NCBI RefSeq assembly: GCF_037325665.1
Contig: NC_090261.1
Coordinates: forward strand, 26,565,413 to 26,629,412
Direction of reading: 5' to 3'
Length of the DNA stretch: 64,000 nucleotides
Source: Littorina saxatilis
Lineage: Eukaryota; Mollusca; Gastropoda; Littorinimorpha; Littorinidae
In this document: positions 24,173-47,700 of the stretch, piece after piece
How positions within the stretch are numbered: position 1 is the stretch's first letter
How the letters are laid out: every line of letters starts with the position of its first letter
Program-made: the position numbers and the translations under genes
Notes under the pieces: generated by a model
The model's input: the letters and a program-made list of their open reading frames with translations, nothing else
Databases searched by the model: none
Told to the model about the DNA's origin: nothing

Positions 24173-25595
24173 TCTCTCTCTCACCCTCTCTTCTCTTTCT
24201 CTCTCTTTTATTTTGAATATTTTGTTTGCCATGCAGGCCTGGTGAACACAGTGGGGCGCCTGATGGCGGGTGTGCTGGTGTACTGGGGATGGAGTCCTCT
24301 CCGTGTGCACAACCTGGGCAGTCTGCTGGCTGGCGTGGCCTGCTTCTTCTACCCCCTCTGCACCACCTTCCCCACCATCACCCTCTGTCTCGCCGCGCAC
24401 GGGCTTTTTCTTGGTATGTGTGTGCGGATGGGTTAGTGGTTAAGTGTGTGTGTGTGTGTGTGGGTGTGTGTGTGTGTTTTCGACAGCAACACTTCTTAAT
24501 TCAGTATTTCTGCCTTGCAACCCGTTTTGTGTGTCTGTGCGCAGCCATTGTTATGTGATCTGATATAATTAATGTACTTCTGGTGCAGCTAATACTAATA
24601 GTGCATATTCTCGAAATGTTTGAAATGCTGACTGACCTATTGAACAAACGACTGTGCATGAGTGACTAGTCGCTAGCTTTTGCTGACAATGTGACAGACT
24701 GACTTGTACGTACACTTGACTGAATGAGAGTCTGACTAGCAGGCTGGCTTACGGTCTGGTAGACTAACTTACTGACGCGTGAACTCCGTGTTCGACCTAA
24801 CGACATGCTTACCGAACGACAAGGTGACGGCCGACAAACTAAATGAAGTACGGAATGAATGAGTAACAGTGTTCACATTACAGAGTGGAAGCGTCTACGA
24901 ATATAAACTATATCAAGGTATGCTAGTGGACTTGTCAGTGATCATTTTTCTGCACGTCAAAATACGCCTTCAAGCCACGTATATAATATAAATACTGTTC
25001 TTGTCTTTTTTCACCAGGAGCCTTCCCCCCGCTGCAGTCCGTTCTGCTGGTGGAGTACCTGGGCATCGAACGCCTGGCGTCCACCTTTGGCACTATGTGT
25101 CTCGTCAAGGCCTTCGCCTCGTCTGCGGGGGCCCCTTTGGCAGGTTAGTCACTATAGCGAACACCGTGTTTGTCACATGTCTAATATGGTCAGAGGATCG
25201 TTAGCCTATAATGTCTTTTCTACATGTGGAAAAAAAATCCTGTATTTATTTCTCCTGTTTTTTTTTCTTCTCCAAATGTTTCGATTATGTTTACCTGGCA
25301 CACCCTCGCTTATGTGTTTCTTCATTTGCGTCGGTGTCTGAAATGTCGAGGCCAGCTTTGTCGTCTGGAAGCGTACAGAGTTCTTTCCCTTGTGTCAAAC
25401 AACTCACTTGTAAAGAAGAAGCACTGTGATAGTCAAACATGCTGCATAGATTAGCAAGACGATGTTATATTTGCAGGGTTGCTGTACACGACCACAGGAG
25501 TGTACACAGTACCAGTGGTGGTGATCGGTGCTGTGTCAGTGCTGGCAGCCATGGTGGTTCAGCTGATGGAATGCTTTCCCAAACCGCGGATATGA
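8731..25595 (+). CDS. SLC16 / monocarboxylate transporter family protein, nine coding exons
   Basis: Predicted plasma-membrane major-facilitator transporter of about 779 residues. Coding exons: 8731-9175, 9647-9790, 13625-13752, 14372-15017, 15531-15799, 16046-16331, 24237-24413, 25018-25143, 25477-25595 (TGA). All junctions keep frame with GT/AG introns. The family signature PDGGWGWVV lies at residues 90-98 at the start of TM1. Twelve hydrophobic segments can be counted, six before and six after a cytosolic loop of about 320 residues (276-594), far longer than usual. In TM8 the family's Asp-x3-Arg pair reads N643-x3-R647, and no TM1 lysine like that of MCT1 is seen, so proton-coupled lactate transport is doubtful; an orphan-type MCT substrate is more likely. 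ATG 8731 is the first in-frame Met. The frame is open back to 8485, with TGA at 8482-8484; an acceptor-like AG at 8515-8516 means an upstream coding exon is possible. Substrate unknown. Confidence 0.9.
9898..10735 (+). mobile_element. Helentron-like non-autonomous repeat, copy 1 (SLC16 intron 2)
   Basis: About 840 bases. One end is a hairpin with arms TTTAGTCAA and TTGACTAAA followed by a (GT)n tract and GAGCGATTCAGACTAAAC. The other end is CTTGACTAAAT, then CGCCTTACGCGACTTGTT. Nearly identical over most of its length to 33547-34398. No coding frame. Confidence 0.8.
10895..10988 (+). repeat. (CA)n microsatellite in SLC16 intron 2
   Basis: CA and CATA repeats. The neighbouring stretch 10736-11500 holds nothing else recognised. 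Confidence 0.9.
11510..11850 (+). mobile_element. Compound SINE tail fragments in SLC16 intron 2
   Basis: Contains the GATGTGAATGCGTGATGTAT to GCGCGATATAAAT end of the 40738 family, then a second related tail ending ATACGCGCGATATAA and GATTGATTGA. A reverse piece of the second tail appears at 19465-19520. Confidence 0.6.
12143..12797 (+). repeat. 17-bp tandem satellite, about 38 units
   Basis: Two alternating unit types, TTAATATGGAGGGAGTC and TTAAAATGGAGGGAGTC, differing at one base, often in strict alternation (a 34-bp higher unit). Lies in SLC16 intron 2. Confidence 0.95.
16370..16745 (+). repeat. Three tandem copies of a unit of about 123 bases
   Basis: TTCAGCTTTAATCAC-like, AGTTTGACCCGACCTTATTT and TGACATGGGTGTTCTCTCTC recur at a period of about 123 bases just after SLC16 exon 6. 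Divergence rises toward both ends. Confidence 0.8.
18958..20814. mobile_element. Pogo/Tigger-like DNA transposon remnant
   Basis: Terminal inverted repeats CAGTGTACTTCGTTTATAACG and CAGTCGACTCCGGATATTAC (right end, reverse complement), with TA on each side. Repeated TATAACGTCACC blocks lie at both ends. The interior has no intact transposase frame but holds a four-fold repeat of about 60 bases (19308-19600) and a SINE-tail scrap (19465-19520). CAGT ends with a TA target fit the pogo/Tigger group. Confidence 0.7.
21073..22522 (+). repeat. 37-bp tandem array, about 39 units
   Basis: Unit TCATAGGAGAAATAGTGAGT + CTCTGATATCACTGCCC. Variants include GGTGAAATAG, a short unit lacking GGAGA, and a GGCCTAGGCTCATAGG join seen at about 21662, 22004 and 22334. 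The spacing shows that multi-unit blocks were copied together. Lies in SLC16 intron 6. Confidence 0.95.
22780..23405 (+). mobile_element. CCCGGCTTCGCCC-headed element, copy 2, compact
   Basis: Starts ACTAGCATTTTGGGCCCGGC and ends TTTTTATATATAGTAGAG. It matches copy 1 on both sides of the insertion and has only a single unit where copy 1 has the 37-bp array. Confidence 0.7.
24062..24210 (+). repeat. (CT)n tract immediately before SLC16 exon 7
   Basis: CT-rich tract ending about 26 bases before the acceptor at 24235-24236. Confidence 0.9.
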
Positions 25596-25661
25596 GCCTA
25601 ATCAATAGCTATACCCTGTCCATTGACTGTTGATCGATCTGATCTGATTTGATTTGATGGA

Positions 25662-25662
<1 letters not shown>

Positions 25663-25726
<64 letters not shown>

Positions 25727-25845
25727 GCGTGTGTGTACGTGCGTGTGTGTTTGTGTGCGTGCATGTGTTTGTGTGTGTGTGTGCTTTTGCGTGTGTATAT
25801 GTGTATGTATGTGTGTTTGTGTGTGTGTGTGTTTCTTTACATGTG
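25663..25845 (+). repeat. (GT)n-rich tract after the SLC16 stop codon
   Basis: GT, GTGC and GTAT repeats, probably within the 3' UTR. Confidence 0.9.
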
Positions 25846-26127
25846 TAACCGAGTGCCGTAACACTACGATCACCTCGGGAGGCGAAGGCGGCGCAATCAA
25901 ACAGGATTGAAAATGTTAGGGCTAATTTCTTAGCCCTATAAAAACTGTTATGCAAACCCGAAGGTTTCCATGAACATACGGACAATCGGAAACCACCAGA
26001 CCCCATCACAAACAGAATTCCACAATCCAGAGGTGTTGGCCAACAACTCGGGTGCAGAGTCTGCTGTGAAAGGAGCGGTAGCCTCCCCTGTCACACATGC
26101 ACACAAGCATACAGTGTCTGTACTGTT

Positions 26128-26200
26128 CAGCTGATGGAACGATTTCTTATTCCGCGGAAATTGTTACCAGCAACCCTGTCCATTATTGATCTGAAAGATT
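26128..26200 (+). pseudogene. Degenerate copy of the SLC16 last-exon end
   Basis: TTCAGCTGATGGAACGATTT, CCGCGGA and ACCCTGTCCATT follow the same order as the stop-codon region at 25558-25630. It lies about 530 bases downstream, probably in the 3' UTR. Confidence 0.6.
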
Positions 26201-26232
26201 GTACGCGTGATTTTGTTTAAAAATCAGTGCTG

Positions 26233-26238
26233 ATTAAA
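26233..26238 (+). promoter_or_regulatory. Possible polyadenylation signal (ATTAAA) of the SLC16 gene
   Basis: ATTAAA about 640 bases after the stop codon is the nearest polyadenylation-like hexamer I noticed. The implied 3' UTR would contain a long GT-rich tract at 25663-25845. Weak evidence. Confidence 0.25.
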
Positions 26239-26294
26239 TACCCTTTTTGGGGTGAAATCAAAACATACGTGTGTTTGTTGGTGACAGCGATGTT

Positions 26295-26337
<43 letters not shown>

Positions 26338-26834
26338 TGTGCGTGTGTTTCGCGTTTATGTGCGCGTGCGCGAGTTAGTAGCTAGTCTATGTGGGCGTGT
26401 GTTTGCGTATAATTTTGTGTATACTCTGATGTTGTGGTGGTAGTGATCTGTGTGTCGGTAAATCAGAATAATTCAATTGTTGAGAAACAAAATGGTTAAT
26501 AGGACACAATAACGTAGAAAAGACGAAGCAGACGTGAAACAAAACAAAATGGCACCCACACACCACCACTTACTCAACAAGACCACAAACCTTTCATTAT
26601 TAGTTCTTGCAGCCACTCAGTCATTCATTTACACTACACCTCATTCATTCCCTCACTCACTCAACATTATCAAACAAATCGTATTCTAGGCATCTTATCC
26701 ACTCTTGTTATTCTCATATCCAGCAGCGACATAAGACTTCACACATTCTCCTCTACACACAATAGACGCCTAACAGTGGCTATAAATAATCTAGCCCGTG
26801 GAAGCGATATGGGAACAGTGCCGCAGCAGACGAC

Positions 26835-40220
<13,386 letters not shown>

Positions 40221-40271
40221 CCTGTCAACAAATAAGGTGTTTTGTTGTTGTTGGTGCTAGTGGTTGAGGTG

Positions 40272-40442
40272 GCGTGTGTTTGTGTGTTTGTGTGCGTGTG
40301 TGCGTGCGTGTACGTGAACGTGTGTGTGTGTGTGTGTGTGTGTGCGCGTGTGTGTATGTATGTGTGTGTGCGTGTGTGCGTGCGTGTGTGTGTGTGTTAG
40401 TGCGTGAGTTCGCGTGCTTGTGTGTGTGTGCGCGTGTGTGTT
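40272..40442 (+). repeat. (GT)n-rich tract upstream of the MSP130 start codon
   Basis: GT, GCGT and GTAT repeats about 50 bases upstream of the ATG, in the presumed 5' intron or promoter. Confidence 0.9.
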
Positions 40443-40737
40443 GGTTTGTTTTGTTTGCCCCGAGCAACTTAACTTTCAGACCCAGTGAGTTTGTCTTATC
40501 AAGCGAAGAACACAATATAAAATTGCTGTCAAAAATGTAAAGGTGGATTGCGGCTCGTTTATATTACACTTGTTCATCAATAGACTTTTTCGGTTTTGGA
40601 CCATTGTCGTTTGGAAAGTTTGCAGCTTGTCTGTACGATTTAATTGTGAAGATAGTTGGGCACAAATTTAAATGAACAAAAATCATGAAAATTGTGAAAA
40701 CATACCGCTAGCTTCAACAAAAAGTCCAAACCCATCC

Positions 40738-41197
40738 CGGTCTGGGTGGCCGAGTGGTAAACGCAATTGCCTCGGAAGCGAGAGGTTGCGAGTTCGACCC
40801 TGGGTCAGGGCGTTAGCAATTTTCTCTCCCCTTTCCTAACCTAGGTGGTGGGTTCAAGTGCTAGTCTTTAGGATGAGACGATAAACCGAGGTCCCTTCGT
40901 GTACACTAGAATGCACGTTAAAGATCCCACGATTGACTAAAGGGTCTTTCCTGGCAAAATTGTATAGGCATAGATAAAAATGTCCATCAAATACCCGTGT
41001 GACTTGGAATAAAGGCCGTGAAAGGTGAATGCTCGCCCTAATAGGCTTGAGCTTTGTTGGCCGATGTGAATGCGTGATATATTTTGTAAAAAATTCCATC
41101 TCACACGGCATTAATAGGTAACATGCGCCTTGAGTCGCCTCGTGTGGTGAGATATGTGCGCGATATAAATTCTCGTGAATAAAAAAATAAAATAAAA
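40738..41197 (+). mobile_element. tRNA-derived SINE, near full length, upstream of the MSP130-like gene
   Basis: The head has an A box TGGCCGAGTGGT and a B box GAGTTCGACCC in tRNA-like spacing. The body includes CACGTTAAAGATCCCACGAT, a conserved middle, CATCTCACACGGCAT and GCGCGATATAAAT, then an A-rich tail. Partial copies of the same body lie at 31743-32050, 36597-36812 and 11667-11770. Confidence 0.85.
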
Positions 41198-42601
41198 AAT
41201 AAATCGTTATTTACCAGCCGTCTTAATGTCTAAAACCCTCATCCTCAGTTCACTATGAAAAGCCCTTTCTGTTGCCTTTCTACTGACGTCTGACTTTTTC
41301 TCAATGAAAATGCTGTGGAGTTTAATTGTTCAGGACAAAGTATAGAACGAACAGGATTTTATTGATAAGAATTTATACAAGAGACGGTATCAGACCTAGT
41401 AATCTATTTCCTATGTTTCCGTACTATACGCACTTGTATCTAATCTTGTTCTTTTTTGTTATATTTGGGTTTTGTGTCACGTTGCAGATGGTGTCTTCCC
41501 ATAGACTGCGTACGACTATGTAAGTGTTTTACAACGCACTGAAGTAGTGGAAGACCTTTGCTGCGATTGAAGTTTTTTGCACGTAGCAAAAAACCCCATC
41601 CGCCTGGTGCGCATATTGCTCAAAACGTTCATACTTCCTTCCCTGAACGAAACAGTCTTTCACATATTGAAAACACCTTTCTTTTTCTATTTAACGCCAG
41701 TGAATATCGGAGGACAAAAAAAGGAGTAAAACATGTCAATACAATATATAGGGCTGAAGAAGGGACGAGTGGTTTCAGTTTTCGCGGCATTATTATGCAG
41801 CATTCAATGTTACAGTGACGCCGTATATCAAAAACAGTTAATCAACCACGCGACAAAACGAAACGCCCAGAAACCAGGAATCATTTAGCTGGCCTATCAT
41901 ACGTATCAAGAAATGACATCGGTTTATGTACAGGACCCATTAACAGACACATTTACACACACACGTACGCGCGCACATAAACACAGAAACACACACACAC
42001 ACACACACACACACTTACACAAACACACACTAGCGCACAATAACAGATACAGCCCAGAATGTACCACATACTCGAATGGTGATCGAACGTAGTAAACCCT
42101 GTCAATGTGAGTCAGGAACCAATTTATTTACAAATTGACATCATGGCAAAAATATCGTATATTTCTCTACAATATCTTTTTGATATAAAAAAAAATCAAT
42201 TAAAATTAAGCTTGCAAGCTTGGTAACATTTTAAAAAACAAAAACGTATTTCAATGTTGATTGTCTACATTTTGTGCATCACAGACACACATATGCCACA
42301 CCTACCTTTCTGTTGAGTTCCAAAGCACCGTCTGGGAGATTGTGTTACTTGCGAACTGACTTGTCTTTTCTACTGATCAAAATCTAGTTTGCTCACAACG
42401 ACTTCATAACAATGACATCGGAACAGGTCAAGAAGTCTTTGTTGAAAAGAAAAGTGTTACAAAAAGATAAGATCTGAAAGTCACGGAGCCGGTTTTTGTG
42501 AGTCAGTTTTTAAAGGAGAGATTTGACACACAAACATATTTGTGATAAAGGAAGTGTTGGTTAAGCAGAACCCGAGCCCCCCTCCCCCCTCTTTCCTCCG
42601 C

Positions 42602-42604
42602 ACG

Positions 42605-42678
<74 letters not shown>
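42602..42678 (+). repeat. (CA)n microsatellite
   Basis: Pure CA repeat in spacer between the MSP130-like gene and the SINE/BEL composite. The rest of 41200-42735 shows no gene or recognised repeat beyond short CA tracts. Confidence 0.9.
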
Positions 42679-42681
<3 letters not shown>

Positions 42682-42734
42682 CAACCCACCAACAATTCAC
42701 AAACAAGTGTTTTTCGCAAACTAGCCGACGTATT

Positions 42735-42853
42735 TTCTGTTTTCATTTTCATTACTTTATTGTCCCATTGCTGGGAAATTCGGGTCGCTTCCTCCCAGTG
42801 GAAAGCTATCAGCAACAGAGTCGTGCTTCCCAGGTGTCTGCGTTTAAAGATGC
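42735..42853 (-). mobile_element. Left half of a SINE split by the BEL/Pao insertion
   Basis: Matches the tail side of the SINE at 55071-55382 (shared ATTGTCCCATTGCTGGGAAA-like and CCCAGGTGT-like blocks) and resumes at 53180 beyond the LTR element. Confidence 0.75.
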
Positions 42854-43956
42854 TGTGCTTGCCCTTGAGTAGCTGTAAGATTCTGTGATGGCTTATATAA
42901 ATTCTGGAGGATGTAATTTTGGTGCTATAAAGAACCGACGCGCTCACAAAACAAAACGAACACTAGAATTGGAAAATTAATTAAAGTTTATTGTGAATAT
43001 GGTCATACTTGTCGATGTCATAGTAATTCGGAATCAGCTCATAATATCAATATATAAAAGGCTAAACATAAATCTATGGAGAGGCTAAGTAACCTATATC
43101 GGAGCGTGGCGGAAAAACTGATCTAAGTTTAGAATGTGAATTAAAGCTAAAATGTGAAGTAGAAATGACTAGCTTGAGTGAGAGTGCAGAACAGTAGAGT
43201 GTGAAGCGTGGAGCATGGAGCGAGAAGCGCGGAGCGAGAAGCGCGGAGCGCGGAGCGAGAAGCGCGGAGCGAGAAGCGCGGAGCGTGAAACTTTGACAGC
43301 ATCAATAATCTAAAACAGACTCAAGGCGAGCAACTGAACCTGAACTACAAAATAACTTAAAAACAAAACTGGAGGCTGGCAGAAAACACTGGGCCCCGGA
43401 ACAGAGCAAAAAAATCTATCTATCCTAAAACATCTTGTTCCGTGAACGGCTTCCCAGTAAGTGACGACGAATACAGGCTATCCACCACAGAGGTGAACTA
43501 AAAATACTGCGCGTTACTACAATATTACTGTTGCAAAACATGCGTCCCGTGCTCTCCGGGGAAAAACTCCATAGGCTGTCCAGCGTGAGCCATACAGGCA
43601 CATGAAATTAAAATCAGAAAAACGCCGGCCACACTACCTTGTTTATAAATTAGTTCGTTACAATATTTAACGTCATTATAACAAAAACAAAGGTCGTACC
43701 AGGACGCTCATACTTAATAAAGAAAACTAGAAGATAAAGAGCGAGCTAGACCCGCACGCGAACCTACAGAGGTGGCTGCAAAATGGGAACAAATAGGGAC
43801 AAAAGTGAAATAAGATAATAAAAGTGAAAGAACAAAAAGGGAAAGCCACCACCACGGAAAGTCGCATGCGAGTCAAGCTAGAAACATGACTAAAAAACAC
43901 AAGCAAAACAAAAAGAATCTAAATACACAGAAGGCTCCTTAGCAGGGGCATTCACA
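42854..43956 (-). repeat. 3' LTR of the BEL/Pao element
   Basis: About 1103 bases and roughly 99% alike to the right-hand LTR. It is flanked outside by the GATGC duplication and inside by a purine-rich tract. Confidence 0.93.
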
Positions 43957-43966
43957 TTCCCCCCTC
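43957..43966 (-). other. Polypurine tract of the BEL/Pao element
   Basis: Read on the minus strand, GAGGGGGGAA lies immediately before the 3' LTR, the expected place for the plus-strand primer. Confidence 0.7.
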
Positions 43967-43969
43967 GAA

Positions 43970-44749
43970 GACATCTTAGTCTTTACAAAAGTCGACATAA
44001 AAAATCAACAAAAATCATCGAATACATGCGTGGTTCAAAAACAAAATCCGAAACATTACAGAATCCTTTTGGCATTATCCAAAACGTAGCTGTTCGAAAC
44101 GCACTCTCATACGTGGTTCAAAATACAAAAAACCGAAACGTTACAGAATCCTTTCGGCATTATCCAAAACGTAGCTGTTCGAAACGCACTCTCAATGAGT
44201 CTCAATCTAAAAAATCACACGTGTTCTTTCAACAAATGTAACATCATATTTCGTCGGTCCGTCACTGTCAACATACCGTGTCAACATTATTCTTATTCGA
44301 TCTAAAAAATCACACGTGTTCTTTCAACAAATGTAACATCATATTTCGTCGGTCCGTCACTGACAACATACCGTGTCAACATTATTCTTACACCTTTACA
44401 TAAACCGCAACTCAGTATAAAAGACTGTAGTCGCAACCTACAGAAGAATACAAATGAAAAACATCTTCCGTCTTCTTAATCATAAGCACAGGCATCCGCA
44501 CGCGGGAAGGACTAAACAAAACCGATTCATTAAGCGCTTGCCTCTGTCAAGAGCTTTCGTTCCAAAATGCGGAACCAAAAACATATATACAAATGGAGAG
44601 AAACCACAAAGTCACAAAAAATATTTGCATTAAGACGAAATTTTCTCCCCAAATCAAAACAGCGCCACCTGTCAAAAAAGGCGAACGGATTACGTCAGAC
44701 CAAAACATGCACAAACGGTCTGTCGAAACAGTAAAGTTCACTGGAAAAG
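43970..44749 (-). other. Untranslated 3' part of the BEL/Pao element with two internal duplications
   Basis: Between the gag-pol stop and the 3' LTR, a block of about 85 bases occurs twice (about 44026-44110 and 44111-44194), followed by a second block of about 93 bases that also occurs twice (about 44206-44300 and 44301-44392). No coding potential was seen. Confidence 0.7.
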
Positions 44750-47700
44750 TCATTGGGTGTCCGGGTCTGCCTTCACCAGCACGGTCAGCTTAGAGATGGG
44801 GCGCCAGTAGTAGAAAGTGGAATGGCTCGTCTTCGAGGTGACCTTGACAGTCTTCAGCTTGCAGGTTCGCACGAGTCCATCGTCGCTGGGGCGAACCTCC
44901 GTCACGAGTCCAAGAGGCCAATCTGCTCTGCATACGGCTTCGTCACGTAGCACGACGACATCTCCGACAGCAACGTTACGTTGGGGAAGAAGCCACTTTC
45001 TTCTTCGTCGCAAAGAGGCCAAAAAGTCTAGCCTCCATAGTCTCCAGAACTCGTCTGCAAGTCGCTGAACTCTTCTCCATTTCTTCCTCGCCTCGACGTC
45101 AGCGCCATGGAAGATGCCAGGGATAGGCAGTACCCCGACAGCCTTCATTGTCAGGATGTGGTTCTGGGTAAGAGGGAGAGGGCCAGTGGGGTCTTCCAAG
45201 GACTCAACGGACAGGGGACGAGAGTTTACGATAGCCATGACCTCCAGCAAAAAAGTTCTGAGGGTGGAAGTGCTCAAGCGAGAAGGATATTTGCGCATGA
45301 GGCCGTTGAGGATTCGTCTGACTGTGCCAATCTGCCTCTCCCAGACTCCTCCCATGTGACTTGCCTTAGGCGTGTTGAAAATCCACTCGCATTGACGATC
45401 TTCAAGCCTCTTCTTCAACTCTTCTTTCTCAATGGAGTTCCAAGCTTCCCTCAACTCTCGTGAAGCGCCCACAAAGTTCGTACCTCTGTCACATCTCAAC
45501 GTCCTGATCGGACCTCTGATGGCTATGACGTTTCGAAGGCCATTGATGAGGGCATCAGCAGAGAGATCATCCAGGACTTCGAGGTGAATCGCTCGCATGG
45601 AGAGACACGTGATCATAAGGCCGTAGCGCTTGACTTGCCTACGTCCCTCTGCGACAATGAAGGGGCCGAAACAATCCATGCCACAGGATGTGAACGGGGC
45701 GGATTCTTCAACCCTGTCCAAAGGAAGATCGGCCATCTTCTGTGAAGCCTCCTTTCCGTACATCTTCTTGCATGTGACGCAATCCTTCAAAACTTGCGCA
45801 ACCACGCGACGTATTCCAAAGATCCAGTAACCACGTGACCTAATGTGGTGAATGACGTTGGTCCTGCCAGCATGTCCCAGAGTTTCATGTGCTTCGGCGA
45901 TCAACAGTTTGGAAACATGACAGTCTTGTGGCAGCAATTTTGGCTTGGACCATATGAGGTTCTTGGCATTTCTCAATCTTCCTCCGACTCTGTAGAATCC
46001 TTTCTCGTCTTTCTCAACGTTCAACTTCTTCAGTGTTTCTTCCCGAGACTTGCTGGGAGCAGAAAAGAATTCTCTTTGTGTAGCGAGGACAATCTTCTCT
46101 TCCGCTGTAGCTTCCGACGCCAGAACTTCTAAAACAGGCATGTTCCGTTTGGTGTTGAGGAACCTGAGAACCTTTGCAATCCCTCGAACCAAAAAGCTCC
46201 ATCTTGAGAACTTGGCAAAGGTTGCCTCCATTCCCACGTCAGATGTTTCAGCAATGGACGTGACTCTGCAGGAGCGTACTTCCAGATTATCTCTCTCAAC
46301 AGTGGCTGTGATGTTTCCTCTCGGAATGTCAGACTGCCACAGGAACTGCGGACCTTTGAACCAAGTAGAGGCGTTGAGCTCTTTGACGCTTAGTCCTCGA
46401 GAGGCATGGTCAGCTGGATTCTGCTCAGTGGGGACATGATTCCACTGACTGACGGAAGAGACTCTGAGGATCTGGCTGATTCTATTGGCAACGAACACGT
46501 GAAACCTCTTCTGTTGATTTGCGAGGTACGCCAAAACGATAGTGCTATCAGTCCAAAAGACGTGCTCAAGCTTTTCGTACTTCAGCTCCTTTTCCAGAAA
46601 TGAAGACATCTTGGCAGAAAGTGTTGCGGCTTGTAATTCCAGGCGAGGGACAGTTACCTGCTTCAAAGGGGCCACTCTTCCTTTGGCCATGACAAGACTG
46701 CAATGGACTCTGTCATTCTCATCTTTCAAACGTAGGTAGGAACATTGACCGTAGCCTCTTGTGCTGGCATCGGAGAAGTGGTGTAACTGAACCTGCGTCA
46801 AAGTTCCCAAGGTCGATGGAACAAAGTTTCGCGGAATGCTGACCTGTCTTAGACCGGGCAGCTCATCCATCCAGCTCTTCCAGAGGCCTTCCAAAACCTC
46901 GTCCAGTTCTTCATCCCACTCTGAGGTCTTCCTGCATGCCTCCTGGAGAATAATCTTGCCCTTCAGAATGAACGGAGCAAGGAAGCCAAGCGGGTCGAAC
47001 AGCGCTGCCACTGTAGCAAGGACTCCTCTTCTCGTCTTCGGTTTCTCCTTGAGGTCGGGAGCGAAGGTGAAGGTGTCGTCTTCTATGCACCACTGTAATC
47101 CCAAAGTGCGCTCCAAAGTGCCAGTGTCGACTGCACTTCCAAGATTCTGACGTTTAGAAGCTGAACATTCCTCGGGAGGGAACAAACTGAGAAGCTCATC
47201 GCTGTTAGACGTGATCTTGTGCAGGTGCAGCTTCCTTTTACTACAGATCTCTCGAGCTCCCATGAGAACTTTGGCTGCAGAAGAGACGTCGTTGGCAGCA
47301 TGCAGTCCGTCGTCTACATAGAAGTCATTCTGAAGGAACTGTGCGGCATCTTCGTCTTCGTGAGAGTGGTCGCGTCCCGCCTGCTGTAATGCGTAGTTGG
47401 CACAACCTGGTGACGATACTGCGCCGAAGATGTGAACGCGCATTCTGTAGTCGACAGGAGGTCTAGTGCGGTCTCCATCTTCCCACCATAAGAAGCGCAG
47501 GAAGTCACGGTGTTCCTTGGTGACATGAAATTGATGAAACATCTTCTCGACGTCGCACGAGAAGGCGATCTCTCCCTTGCGAAAACGGCAAAGAACTCCG
47601 ACGAGAGAATTGAAAAGGTCGGGACCTTGCAGCAGTGCTCCGTTGAGACTCTGACCATGTTTCTGTGCGCTGCAGTCGAAGACCACGCGGATTTTGCCTG

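Noticed and set aside
40738-40815. Functional serine- or leucine-type tRNA gene
   Set aside because: A and B boxes are good but no acceptor stem closes, and the sequence runs on into a SINE body present elsewhere without the head.
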